Positions 1-9,959 of a DNA stretch of 64,000 nt are shown here, in pieces (within the stretch, counting starts at the first letter, position 1; every line of letters begins with the position of its first letter). This DNA is from Kuschelorhynchus macadamiae (Eukaryota > Arthropoda > Insecta > Coleoptera > Curculionidae). The notes beneath the pieces were generated by a model. The model did no database searches, was not told the DNA's origin, and saw only the letters and a list, made by a program, of their open reading frames with translations. The stretch is from the NCBI GenBank assembly GCA_030620095.1, contig JAUTXW010000347.1:263001-327000 (forward strand). Reading direction: 5' to 3'. A program made the translations under genes and the position numbers.

Positions 1-1
1 C

Positions 2-734
2 TTCCTCCTTGGACAGCAGAGTGGTTATACAAAATATCCTTGTTTTTTGTGCCTTTGGGACAGCAGAGCTAAAAATGAGCACTGGGTTAACAAAAATTGG
101 CCTTCAAAAGATGTCATGATTCAAGGAAAACAAAACATGATCAACGAACCTTTGGTTTCAAGAGAAAAAAATCTTACTTCCGCCCTTGCATATCAAGCTA
201 GGCCTAATGAAGCAATTTGTGAAGGCTTTAAATCGAGATGGAAATTGTTTTGGGTATTTGCCACGTAAATTTCCTGGCATTAGCACGGAAAAACTAAAAG
301 CTGGTATATTTGATAGTCCTCAAATAAAGCAACTTGTTAAAGATCCACAATTTACCACATCAATGAACGAGACTGAATCTAACGCTTGGTGTTCATTTGT
401 TCAAGTAGTACAAAATTTTCTTGGCAATCATAAAGCAGAGAATTACGTAGAATTAGTGGAAACTATGCTTTCAAATTTTAATATTCTCGGCTGTAATATG
501 AGTATAAAAGTTCACTACCTCCACAGCCACCTAGATCGTTTTCCAGAAAACTTAGGTGATTGTAGTGAAGAACAAAGGGAAAGATTCCATCAGGATATTA
601 AAAATATGGAAGATTGTTATCAAGGACGATGGGATAGCCACATGATGGCGGACTACTGCTGGAGCCTTCAGCGAGACTGCCCTAGTAAACTCCATTCTAG
701 AAAGTCGTATAAAAGAAAATTTTTATGTGATTAG
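2..734 (+). pseudogene. 3' part of a multicopy arthropod protein of unknown function, one frameshift
   Basis: An open frame enters from the left edge at base 2 (LGQQSGYTKYPCFLCLWDSR) and runs to about base 168. It then continues one frame over (LLPPLHIKLGLMKQFV) to a stop at 732-734. The change falls in the A-run at 164-170, so a one-base slip in this copy or in the read is likely. Recognisable blocks are FLCLWDSR, ENLGD, GERFHQDI-like RERFHQDI and YQGRWDSHMMADYCW. I remember these as conserved in a family present in many copies in arthropod and cnidarian genomes and annotated only as uncharacterized. Its high copy number suggests it rides on or derives from a mobile element, but I know no function. 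The N-terminal part lies outside the window. No domain with known chemistry is visible. Confidence 0.6.
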
Positions 735-899
735 TGACTAATGTAATTATGTAAATTAAGTTTTTGCCATAAATACTTAAATCCATGTGTCTTTGTTTTT
801 TTAATTGGCAATAGTAATATTATATATTGTAACAGTTATAACGTAAAATATATACAGAATTTTTTTCTTTAAAAAAAAAACTGGATCTGATAGACAAAC

Positions 900-1575
900 T
901 CTGAGAACTTTTTTACATTCTGCATCCAAAAATTACCCAGGAACAGTTAAAAAATCGCAGGCACCAAAATGTGTGTTGGCCTGTGTAATAGTTGGCATTT
1001 AGAAACGCTAAAACATGAAAATAAATATTATTTTTGGGCGCCATTTTGTTCCGCCATCTTGAATTCGTACTACAATTATACCAGTCCATCTCTAAACCAC
1101 AATTAATTATTGCACAAAATTTTAAATCAATCCATTAAGTAGTTTTTTCATTTACAATTTTTAAATATTTTACTAGGCCGCCATCTTGGTTCGCCGTCTT
1201 GGATTCGTACCAAAATTCTACCAGTTAATTCCTACAAAGCATTTGATTTTTGCGCAAAATTTGATGTGAATTGGATAAGTAGTTCTTTAGTAATAATTTT
1301 TTTAACATGTCATTAAGCTGCCATTTTGTTTTTCCATATGGGATTTTTACTAAAATTTTACTAAGTCATCCCCATATTACCTTTAATTTTTGACCAAAAT
1401 TTCAATCGGTTAAGTAGTTTTTTAACTATGCTGCAAACAGACAGACCGACGGAATTCAAAAAACATGTTTTTTCGGCATCTAGGGACCTTGAAACGTATA
1501 GATCGGAAAAAATCTCGAAGTGTGATTTTTTCACGATTACAATAGTTCCTTTTTACGAGCGAAGTAAAAAACTAG
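900..1575 (+). repeat. Non-coding repeat with CCATNTTG-type motifs, copy 1
   Basis: The block repeats a module of about 150-170 bp. Each module starts near a GCCGCCATCTTGG or CGCCATTTTG motif, continues with GATTCGTACC and a stretch like TTTTACCAGTTAATTCC, and ends near AAGTAGTTTTT. A closing segment (about 1435-1575) holds a run of CAGACCGAC, then GGCATCTAGGGACC and CGTGATTTTTTCACGATTAC-like sequence. The same order of parts returns at 2245-2545, 17740-19110, 24630-25665 and 62105-62300, in both orientations. No coding capacity is seen. It could be a non-autonomous element or a dispersed satellite-like repeat. Confidence 0.75.
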
Positions 1576-2244
1576 TAAAAAGTAGTATATTTCATTAGAA
1601 CACCCTGTATATACTTACAGTACATAATATTTACGAGGTGACATTTTTGCAAAACAGTGTCCGCCAACTGGTGTATTTATTGCCATTTTCTTAAACGATA
1701 TAATTATTCCTTATATTGCATTTAAGTCCCCCTCGAGTTGTTACAGATTAATTTATATTTCAAAGGCAACGTATCTATTTTAAGAACGTAATCAATTGGT
1801 TAACTGCAGTTAACATGTATGTCTCCTGTAAAGGGGGTAATTAGCAACTTTTTTAAGTGTTTGCAATTATCACGATTACCTGCATCACCTGCTATATAAC
1901 ACGAGTTTATATTTTTATAGTGACTTGGCAGTTGTCTTGCATGCATGCGTAATAGAGATTTAGAAAAAACGTCGTCTTGGAAACAGTATGTTAATATATT
2001 AAGTTCATTATGACATTTTTTTCGTTAATTTCGTATTCCTATTTGATAATAGGTACGTGTTTTCATTAACGATTGTAAACAGAGTCGAACTGGGATCATT
2101 TGATTCATTAGGTAAAAAAATTAAGATCTACAAATAAAGACAACCTGGATTTTATTTTCTATGCCAGCGCCAATAAAAACATTTATTTTATTTTTTTAAA
2201 AACAAGACAATATTAATTAGAATTATATTTCTATGTAGATATTG
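1576..2244. other. AT-rich intergenic DNA, nothing recognised
   Basis: No open frame or repeat with a partner elsewhere in the window was seen. It begins with an ACACCCTGTATA string that also occurs at other TE boundaries here. Confidence 0.5.
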
Positions 2245-2545
2245 TGGGGGAACCCGTCCTGTGGTGGCCGGAAGGTTTGGATGAAAGGGGTAGGTTTTGT
2301 AATCGTAAAAAAATCACCCTCCGAGATGTTTTCAGATCTTTACGTTTCAGGGTATCTTTTCTCCATTCCGTCGATTTGTAGGTCTGGCTGTTTGTGGCCT
2401 AGTTAAAAAACTACTTAACCGATTGACTTCAAATATTGGTCAAAAGTTAGAGGTCATATAGGGATGCTCTGGTAACATTTTGGTAAAAATATAATATGGC
2501 GAAAGAAAATGGCGGCTTAGGAAATATTAAAAAAAAATATTACTA
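2245..2545 (-). repeat. CCATNTTG-type repeat, partial inverted copy
   Basis: Read on the minus strand this matches the closing part of the repeat at 900-1575: the block before AAGTAGTTTTTTAAC, the CAGACC run and the block ending in a TTTTTTTACGATTAC-like segment. Only the terminal third is present. Confidence 0.65.
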
Positions 2546-2631
2546 AAAAACTACTTATCCATAGAACAGAAGCTTTCACGGCTTTGGTCAATTAAGAAAT
2601 CATAGTTGGGATTAGACCGTGTCAAATTTGA

Positions 2632-2684
2632 ATTACTATCCGACGTTTCGTCTTCGATTACTCGAGGCATCTTCAGGGATCTTT
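2632..2684 (-). ncRNA. Hammerhead ribozyme motif, orphan family
   Basis: On the minus strand the core is CTGAAGA, then stem II (CCTCGA / TCGAAG, one mismatch, GTAA loop), then GAAA, a minimal stem III (A-CG-U) and the cleavage triplet GTC. Stem I closes with ATCC upstream of the core and GGAT after the cleavage site. All core positions of a type I hammerhead are present. The very short stem III is typical of hammerheads in Penelope-like retroelements. It does not match the three other hammerhead families here and has no coding sequence attached, so it may be a lone terminal repeat or a separate small retroelement. Confidence 0.65.
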
Positions 2685-2796
2685 ACTGTACGAGGTCTGA
2701 ATAAGCTTGTGCTCGCCGAATTGCCACCCTGTATGAAGATCACAGTTTGAAGTTTCCACGTGTGATGTAGACCGAAACCCGTATCCCTAATTTTTC

Positions 2797-4212
2797 TATC
2801 AATACAAGAGTTCTAATCACACCACATCACAACTGGTTACGTTCCAGACGCGCGTTTCGCTAACCAAGTTAGCATCATCAGCAGATGATATAAATTAAAG
2901 TAACTTTTATAGGTAAATGTGGTCACAGTTGAGAGGACTATAGGGAATAGGCCTCTGTCTTTATTTAATACTTTCTGACCACATTTAGTTATTTCTATAC
3001 TCTCAAATGCATCCAATAATCTATTATTAGATACATTTTTAATTAATTTAAGATTATTTATTCCTATTTGGTGATTGTTTTCCAAAGCATGTTGGGCAAA
3101 GCTTGACTTTTCTGTTCTTCCGTATCTTAAATGTGCAATGGGTTCTTTAAAACGAATGTTTATGGATCGTTTAGTTTGCTCAACATATTTTAGATTGCAA
3201 TCATTACAGCTAATTTCATAGATGCTACTCCTTCAAGTCGACTTTGTCTTTAGGGTTTCCAAGGAGATTTTTTAAACTGTACCCCGTTTTGTAGGCTACT
3301 CTAAAACCTACGTTTTTAAATACTTTTTCTTGACCTCTCATATATCTGAGATCATATAGGTTTACTATGAACTTATTGGAAGCCTCAGGTGCTTGAAGAG
3401 TAATGGCATCTTTTAACATTTTCTTATGATTATGTCTATTTACTAATTTATGTACAAAATTATCGTATCAATATCCATTACTTTTAGCTATATTTTTAAT
3501 CCGATTCATTTCATTGTTAAAACGTTCTTTACCTAACGGAAAATTGACTAACCAGTGAGTTAGGAAATGAAATGCTGCCATTTTGTGTTTACGAAAATGA
3601 AATGAGTCGGATGTTATACCTATCAGTATTAGTAAATTTCCTATACATATCAAATTCTAATTTATCGTTATTTCTAATAACTAACGTGTCGAGAAAAGGT
3701 AATTGCCCATTGTGCTCCTTTTCGTACGTAAAATTAATAGAAGGATATCTATTGTTTAATGTTTCTAAGAAAGTGTCCAAATTTTCTGTTTTAGTATCAA
3801 AAATAGCAAATATATCGCCTACGTATCTGTACCACACCTTTGGGAAATACTTGAGTTCTTTGTTGAATTGGATTTCTCATCTACCTATAGACAAATTTGC
3901 AAGGAACGGAGATAAGCAATTGCCCATCGCAGATCCCTCAAGTTGTTTATAATATTTATTGTTGAACAGAAAAAAATTTGATTCGTACATAATTTTGTGA
4001 GAAGCAAATATTCATCAATAATTTCTTTCTACAAATTATTGAATTCAGGTAGTTTCTTTAGATATTAATTAGAGATTGAAATTTAACCTCCTCTTAAGCG
4101 AACATTTTTAATTTTACCTAAGAATTCTAACGAGTTAGTAACCTCAAACCTATCGTACGAGATATTTAATTTGCTGAATTTTTCTACTAATCAGTTCGAA
4201 ATATTGTACGAA
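2797..4212 (-). pseudogene. Decayed Penelope-like element, family A (3' two thirds)
   Basis: On the minus strand this parallels the intact element at 9737-12516, with many frameshifts and small gaps. Recognisable pieces are the reverse transcriptase palm (WYRYVGDIFAIFDTKTENLD at 3837-3778, with the usual YVDD changed to YVGD), the linker LPFLDTLVIRNNDKLEFD, and the C-terminal part ENNHQIGINNLKLIKNVSNN at 3083-3024. The catalytic change and frame breaks mean it cannot be active. The terminal repeat with its ribozyme lies at the 3' end (about 2797-2960). The 5' third is missing and replaced by an inverted fragment at 4213-4432. Confidence 0.85.
2836..2889 (-). ncRNA. Hammerhead ribozyme motif, PLE-A type, weakened stem I
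   Basis: On the minus strand: core CTGATGA, stem II GCTAAC-TTG-GTTAGC, GAAA, tiny stem III ACGCGCGT and GTC. After the cleavage site this copy reads TGGAAC where the intact copies read CAGAAC, so the CTG/CAG closure of stem I is lost. Confidence 0.6.
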
Positions 4213-4432
4213 TCGCCCTTTTGGATAAAGGTTTGAATTTTGCAGAGCCTCCAGTAAAAACAGTTTACCAACAAGTTCCATTCAATACGTGCCAGAGTCA
4301 ACTAACGGATTCATTAGAGAGGCTTGCAGAAATCAAATCTGTAAAAACCTTGTTAACAACAAGTCAAAATATGTTCCTCGTAAAAATACTGCAGTTATCC
4401 AGGGACTGAAAGAAAAATAATGTTTTTTTATC
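4213..4432 (+). pseudogene. Inverted internal fragment of PLE-A
   Basis: The plus strand reads LDKGLNFAEPPVK, then a shifted frame matching the QYVPES...FIREACRNQ and KNTEVIQGLKKK segments of the intact element (about residues 180-250 of the protein encoded at 12332-9915). It abuts the minus-strand copy at 2797-4212, so the two pieces of one family lie head-to-head. Confidence 0.7.
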
Positions 4433-4443
4433 CTGGAGCAGTC

Positions 4444-4690
4444 TAACTTGTAGAAAATCCTAGTAATTTGTAGGTCTCTCCTTGGTTTATCGCTAGAACT
4501 ATTTTTCCATTTGGTAGGGTTACATCATCATTAATGACTTTGCCTTTTACGATGTTTAGGGCTTTACATTTTTCCATTCCAAATTCCATATGGATGTCTT
4601 TCGAGAAGGTGTATGTCACACCAATGAGCTTTTTTAGTTGCTTATGCTTTCAACCATAGAACTTAATATCATCCATATACATACATATAT
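4444..4690 (-). pseudogene. R4/Dong-like LINE, reverse transcriptase palm fragment
   Basis: Minus-strand translation starts at MYMDDIKFYG, the YMDD reverse transcriptase motif C (4684-4656), and after one in-frame stop continues KHKQLKKLIGVTYTF and EFGMEKCKALNI before GETYKLLGFST. EKC and the YKLLGF-type end are typical of RLE-type non-LTR elements of the R4/Dong group. It lies 3' of the endonuclease piece at 4730-5765, so it comes from another copy or a rearrangement. Confidence 0.65.
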
Positions 4691-4729
4691 CATCCATATA
4701 TTTCTAATATTATTATTCTTTCTCCATCT

Positions 4730-5765
4730 TGTTGTCTCACAGTATTCCTGTGGTTCTATTTCATACTGACGGGATTATACCAAGTCAGTACAAAAAAAAA
4801 AGAAAAAAAAAAGGAAAAGGAAAAAAAAACAACTATTGTGTATTAAGAAATGATTTAATGATGTTACGCGTTTTCAAAATGACCGATTTCTGGATGTTCC
4901 TATGAATGTCTGTATTAAGTCCTAATTGAGCCAAATGCGGTGTAAACGTTACTGATATGAGGAGAGAACGATGATGACTCTTTCCTGTTTCCACAGCCTT
5001 TCTATTTCCATTGCCAAGTCGGTGTAGTTGGCGACCTTTTCACTGAGTTTCGCTTGGATGTTCTCGTTGTTGGGGACAGCCATGTCAATTAAATAAATGA
5101 TCTTTTCTTTTTTGGATTGAAATATGATATCGGGTCTGTTTGCGGAGTTTGTTTCATCTGTATGGATGTCAATGACCCAGTAGTGCTTGTAGTCTTCGTT
5201 TTCAAATATGGATGTTGGTGTATAATGGTAGTAAGGGTCTGTGTTCTCTGTTAGTTTGTATGTTGTGGCTAATGCTTGATGAACGACCTTCTCTGCTGAG
5301 TTGTGTCTCGCGGTATATTCAGTTACGGCCATTATACTACATCCATTCGTTATGTGATCGATCGTTTCTCTCTGTTGGTGACATGTCCTGCACTTGTCAT
5401 CTTCAATGCTTATGTCCTTGATGATGTGCTGTTGATAGTTTCTGGTTGCTATGACTTTGTCCTGGATGGCAAGCAAGCTGCCCTTTTGTAACCACGTATA
5501 TGAAAGCTTTTTGTGTATGTGGTATTGCTTTATGTAGTATCTGTGTCTTCCATAGAGTGTTTTTTTCAGACCAGGTGTTCATCTTTTCTAGTCGTGATTG
5601 GATGTGACTGTGTGCGTCTGCTGTGTGACTCGTTTGAGACAGGTTGATTGGTGTATAATTCTTGTCTGCCTTCGCTATTGCCTTGTGGGGGTTAGTTTGC
5701 TTGTTGTGGAAGAATTTTCTGAGTTCGTAAATTTGTTTTTTATTTAGCAATTGTATATCTACCAT
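4730..5765 (-). pseudogene. R4/Dong-like LINE, C-terminal zinc knuckle and endonuclease plus 3' UTR
   Basis: The minus strand holds two overlapping frames (5765-5403, then 5476-4949) that join by a frameshift near 5470. The first (QLLNKKQIYELRKFF) is the linker after the reverse transcriptase. The second contains a Cys-His knuckle (CRTCHQQRETIDHITNGC, C-x2-C-x8-H-x4-C), then YTARHNSAEKVVHQ and RPDIIFQSKKEKIIYLIDMAVP. The RPD...D pattern is the restriction-like endonuclease of R2/R4-type elements. The 3' UTR (4730-4948) recurs at 9436-9740 with its A-rich run after GTCAGTAC. Target-primed integration is the known mode for this group. The 5' two thirds are missing. Confidence 0.75.
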
Positions 5766-6720
5766 TCCCCTTCCTCCTTCTTTCTTCTCGATGGTGAGTC
5801 TTTCCTTGCATGCGTTGGGATGTTACTTCCTGTGTTTAAAGAATTCAGAGCGTATGACAATGTGAATGTTTATAACATTTTCAAATTTATGTATAATTAT
5901 TTAGTTTATAGTAACACTGAGGCAATTACAAAATTTGGCTAGTAATATAGTTACTGATTTTCACACAGTGTTCTATCACCATCTTGTCGAATAACTCTAC
6001 GAGTTGGATTTTTCCAAATTTACATATCATACACTTCATAAAAGAAAGTTAATAGAATTTATACTAATTGGGTGTTACTATTGAAAGTGACATATTTTGA
6101 ATATATAATCAGTATTAGTTAATAAGATATTGGCTTTCTTTATTAATGAAAATAACAATTTTTTCATTTACAATAAAATATTTTGTTTTTTTGGTTTCTC
6201 CTTTCAGTTCATTTCACTCACATGAATTATGATAAATGTATGTACTCTCTTCTTTCTTGTAAAATCTCAATTTAACACTTTGAGAACACTTGAACTATTA
6301 GAAAGTTTCAGTTTACATAGCTTTTGTTTTCATTTATCCAAGCTGCTTTTCTATATGTTTGCTTTGTATGGAATGTTAAACAGACATTTTGCTGATGGTT
6401 TTTCATTATTTAAAGCCCATCAGTAATTTGAAACGAAATTAAACATTATAATTTTGCAGTTAAATATAACCTCTAAAATATCAAGACTTTTATGTAAATT
6501 ATATCTTACATATCTCAATATGTTTTATCCATAATTCATTGGATTTCATTTTGTAAAGTATTTTTAACTTCTCTAAATTAAAACAAAAGAATCTTGTTTT
6601 TGTTTACGAATATTCGGAATTTGCCTGCCTTTTTCTTCTGTCACTATGGTTTCATTGGTTTCTTATATTTTGGCATCCAGCCAGCTTTGACAGTGTCTGA
6701 TTTTCCATTTAAGTTATAAT
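5766..6720. other. AT-rich DNA, no gene recognised
   Basis: Short open frames here (for example 5751-5942 and 6229-6426) show no family features and fit chance expectation in AT-rich DNA. No repeat partner was found in the window. Confidence 0.5.
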
Positions 6721-6802
6721 TTTGGTTCTGCTCAGGAGCAATTCGCCAGCTCTATTCGGGGGGGGACACCGAATATTATCGGGTTGACTTTCCTGTTTAT
6801 CC

Positions 6803-7364
6803 TGTTACATAACAGGACTTATTGGCTTTGCTACAAGGCAGTCGATAGATTGCTCTCCGTCCGGGCTCAGAGTCGTTAAATCTGCGACCCTCGAAGTCGA
6901 CCCTGCACCTTGTTCTAGTTTGGAGACGTTATCGGTAGGATGTCCGGATAGCGAGCTCTAAACTCCCGGATACCCTGAATCTTTAAAATACTTTTTGATT
7001 TTTCCTCTTTTAATTTCTGAAATTCATCTTCGCTTCCACTAGGTGCCCCTTGAGAGTACTACTGATATCACAAGATGATCCTTTCTTTCAAGCTATCCCC
7101 TTACCCCTCCCACTCCCGCCACATAGCGGCCATTACGCTAATATTCTTTGTAGAACTGCGGCAGACGAACGGGATAGAATGTAGGAATAACTAGGCCTTA
7201 CACGTTCACAGCGTCTGCTCCCTTTCTAGCGGGTCGTTAGTTTCCACACTGAGCGGCTGAGTCTCTCGTTTCCCCCCGAAATAAAGCAGCAAAACCGAAC
7301 ACGTGGAACCACTCATGTTATTAACACAGAGGTTATTAATATCGGGTTCTTACTCCCTTATACA
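6803..7364 (+). repeat. Possible solo LTR in a GC-rich block
   Basis: A stretch much richer in GC than its surroundings. It begins TGTTACATAACAGG and ends CCCTTATACA, giving TG...CA ends. It has an AATAAA signal near 7281 about 80 bases before the end. Directly after it lies AGTGGCACCGGCAGTGG, which could be a primer binding site (TGG plus complement of a tRNA 3' end). No second LTR, gag or pol was found. This could be a lone or truncated Ty3-type LTR, but the family is not recognised. Confidence 0.35.
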
Positions 7365-8607
7365 AGTGGCACCGGCAGTGGACTCCACTGTAATTATTAT
7401 TTTATTTTATGGTATTAGGTTGGTATAAGTCCGGAGTGAGGAAGAATGATGGAAGGGAATGTCAAACTTCTTCGAATTTTCTGGAGCTGATTTTCTCGCC
7501 CTTTTCGATTAGCTCTCCTTAGAGGTGCTGCATGTGTCCGGCTTTATAAAAGTGCCTTAATAGACCGATCTTTTTTTAAGTACTGAAAGTATGTCCTAAG
7601 TAATTTCTTTTTAAAGTGCAGTGCCGTTGAAAGCCTAAGGCCTATTTATGGACATCATCTGGCCCTAAATTTTGGTCCTGTTTTGTTTGGTTCCACATTT
7701 GATTAACCACGGGGTAAGTCGATTTTCAAATTAGTTTCCTGCTGTGAGCTAATTCGCAATTATCTTTTATAAACAGAATGGCGTCCTGAAATTTGTTTTG
7801 GCTGTCGGTCCTCGAGAAGCCTTTTTAGATGTCTGGAAATTCCCTTTGTTGGTGACCGTTGACGTCGAAGGAGCCCTCTAGATGACTAGAGGTAAGGCAA
7901 TGTCTATGAATAGTTTTGTTGTAGATAACTTGTTTTTGCACATTCCGTGTCGATTTTATTTTAAGACAATCGTTTGTAGGGTTTCAGGTTAAGAATTCAA
8001 AATATTGTTTTGGGATATAGACACAAGTTTATGGTGTAATTTTTGGGGTACATAAACCAAGAGTTCTACAATGGTTTTGGAGTTCCTTCCTGTAAGAGTA
8101 CGAGGAATTAATTCTTAATTTTCATATTTATCAATTTTATATAAGGTAGCAGAAAGGAAGTAAGTAACCTATTTTTTGTAAAACAGCCTTGGCGAAATAC
8201 TTTATATTTTTATAACTTTTTCCTTGCGGCAGTGTGGTAAAAGAAAATTCATGAATTTTCGATTCCCTGTACGCTATTTGTATGGTAATAACATTCTAAC
8301 ATATTTCATATCTTTGATATATTTTCTATTTTTACATAGTACTTTCTTGATGTATTTATTTTTATTTCTTAACATCACTTAAATTGTAAAACAGAAACGA
8401 AATTTCATGTTTCAAAATTATTTTATAAAACAACTCTTAAAAAAAAAGGAACAAAAGAACAAAAGTATTATTAAAATTTGCCAGTTTGCCTTTATACGGT
8501 GTTTTATTGAAAAGCCCTCCAAATCTTTATTTTGTCTGCATTTAAATATCAATATAGATTTCTTCCTAATTGAGTCACAGTCGATTAGGTGACGCCCATT
8601 TTAATTT
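7365..8607. other. Non-coding DNA, possibly the leader of the LTR-like unit
   Basis: The first 500 bases stay moderately GC-rich and could be the untranslated leader of the LTR-like unit. The rest is AT-rich. No coding frame is supported. Confidence 0.4.
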
Positions 8608-8940
8608 TTAATTGAGAAAGGTGTACCCGAGAACCTGCAACCTACAGCTCTCCGAAAAGATGACTGGCTGCCGTTCGCATGGTAAGTTAATAAGGACTTT
8701 ACGCCATATGTTTTCTACGTCTGTGTGTGACCATTTAATGATACCAAACGAATACATAAGAATAGGTATGGCGAAGGTGTTAATAGCTTTCGTTAGATTT
8801 CTGGAGTTCAGTTTTGTTTTTAGTAGTTTTGTGAATCTGGTTTTAAATTCCATCTTGAGCTCTCATTTGATGAGTGTGGTTCATTTTGGTGCTTGGATGG
8901 AGGCCTAGCTACCTGTATGTTTCTTGTTTGAGCATGTTCT
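8608..8940 (-). pseudogene. R4/Dong-like LINE, reverse transcriptase C-terminal fragment
   Basis: The minus strand reads YRxLGLHPSTKMNHTHQMRA (8930-8860, one stop) and then FKTRFTKLLKTKLNSRN, KAINTFAIPILMYSFGIIKW and DVENIWRKV. AINTFAIPxLxYSFGIIKW is a hallmark of the R4/Dong group. It would be the region just after the piece seen at 4444-4690. Beyond 8690 the similarity stops. Confidence 0.75.
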
Positions 8941-9049
8941 TGGTTTTGAGAAAATATGGAAGATGTGCTTTTGGGTTTCCGAGAGAGCAAATATCTCTAG
9001 GCTCGTTTTGTATGTAGTGGTTTTGCTCATGAACTTAGTTGTTGAAGTC

Positions 9050-9345
9050 CTACATGTCGTTGTCGTGAAATAACAAAAAGATCTGAAGTTCCGACCAGTT
9101 TTGTTGAAGGTACTTCAATACGTATTCTTGAAGTTTAGCATGATTGTTTTGATGGCCGTATATGTGCAAGCTGACAGTTTTTTCGGCAAAAGCCCGCCTG
9201 TTCAGCCTTTCGCCGGCACCGTCCCGCATGCTGTCACCTTTAGCAGTGGCTCCAAAAGTGCCCCAGACATCGACTTTGTTCCGAGACTCGATAATTTCCC
9301 CATTTTCATGGGTGTGCCACTATTTGACCCTAGTAGCCCAGATAA
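9050..9345 (-). pseudogene. Probable N-terminal fragment of an R4/Dong-like LINE
   Basis: The minus strand has an open frame of about 98 codons from NGEIIESRNKVDVWG through GAGERLNRRAFAEKTVSLH and IYGHQNNHAKLQEYV to a stop at 9052-9050. The SLHIYGH piece recurs, decayed, upstream of the Myb-like segment at 16244-16650 (LHIYGHNTT), which links this frame to the same family. Its base composition is richer in GC than the flanks, like a coding region. The plus-strand frames over it are shadows. Family assignment is an inference from the shared piece. Confidence 0.45.
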
Positions 9346-9435
9346 TTCGGGTCCGTGGGGGCGTCACTCCCCATGCGACTTAACCGAGGCTAGTTGCTCC
9401 GTGCGGTTTCGAAGGTTTATTATTATTATTATTAT

Positions 9436-9740
9436 GGCCTGTTGTCTCACAGTATTTCTGTGGTTGTATTTTATACTGACGGGATTATACCAAGTCAGTA
9501 CAAAAAATAAAAATAAAAAAAGGAAATGGAAAAAAACAACTATTGTGTATTAAGAAATGATCTAACTATGCTACATGTTTTTAAAATGACCGATTACTGG
9601 ATGTTCCTGTGAATGTCTGTATTAAGTCCTAATTGAGCCAAATGCGGTGTAAACGTTGTTGGGGTGAGACCTGTTACTGATATGACGAGAGGAATAATAA
9701 TCACATTCACATCACAGCCTTTTTACTTCCATTGCCAAGT
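9436..9740 (-). pseudogene. R4/Dong-like LINE 3' end, split by PLE-A
   Basis: It matches 4730-4990 closely: TCTCACAGTATTTCTGTGG, TACTGACGGGATTATACC and GTCAGTAC, then the UTR and the start of the endonuclease frame. The element resumes at 13271 after the PLE-A composite. Its 3' end abuts a (TTA)n run at 9418-9435, which fits the preference of Dong-type elements for TAA-type repeats (known for the group; inferred here). Confidence 0.75.
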
Positions 9741-9959
9741 CCTAACACTGGAACCTGTGGTGGAAGATAGATCAAAATACAAGAGTTCTAACCACACTAC
9801 ACCACAACTTGTTACGTTCTGGACGCGCGTTTCGCTAACCAAGTTAGCATCATCAGCAGATGATATAAACTAAAGTAACTTATCCTAACCGAGACTATTT
9901 ATAGGTAAATGTGGTCACACTTGGTTGCACCCGACTGCACCGTTGTCAAGTAAACAATA
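9737..9959 (-). repeat. PLE-A terminal repeat, 3' copy
   Basis: These 223 bp read the same, base for base, as 12294-12516. The repeat holds a hammerhead motif (9811-9866) and the last codons of the element's ORF. PLE terminal repeats of this kind are called pseudo-LTRs in the literature. Confidence 0.85.
9811..9866 (-). ncRNA. Hammerhead ribozyme, PLE-A, intact core
   Basis: The minus strand shows CTGATGA, stem II GCTAAC-TTG-GTTAGC, GAAA, minimal stem III with loop GCGC, the cleavage triplet GTC, and stem I closed by CTG/CAG. It is identical to the motif at 12368-12423 and the plus-strand one at 13179-13232. Hammerheads with such short stem III are known from Penelope-like elements and are thought to act best as dimers. 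Confidence 0.8.

Noticed and set aside
9101..9553. Plus-strand frame of 150 codons with a hydrophobic start
   Set aside because: The minus strand over the same bases carries the LINE-like frame shared with 16244-16650. The plus frame runs into the UTR repeat.
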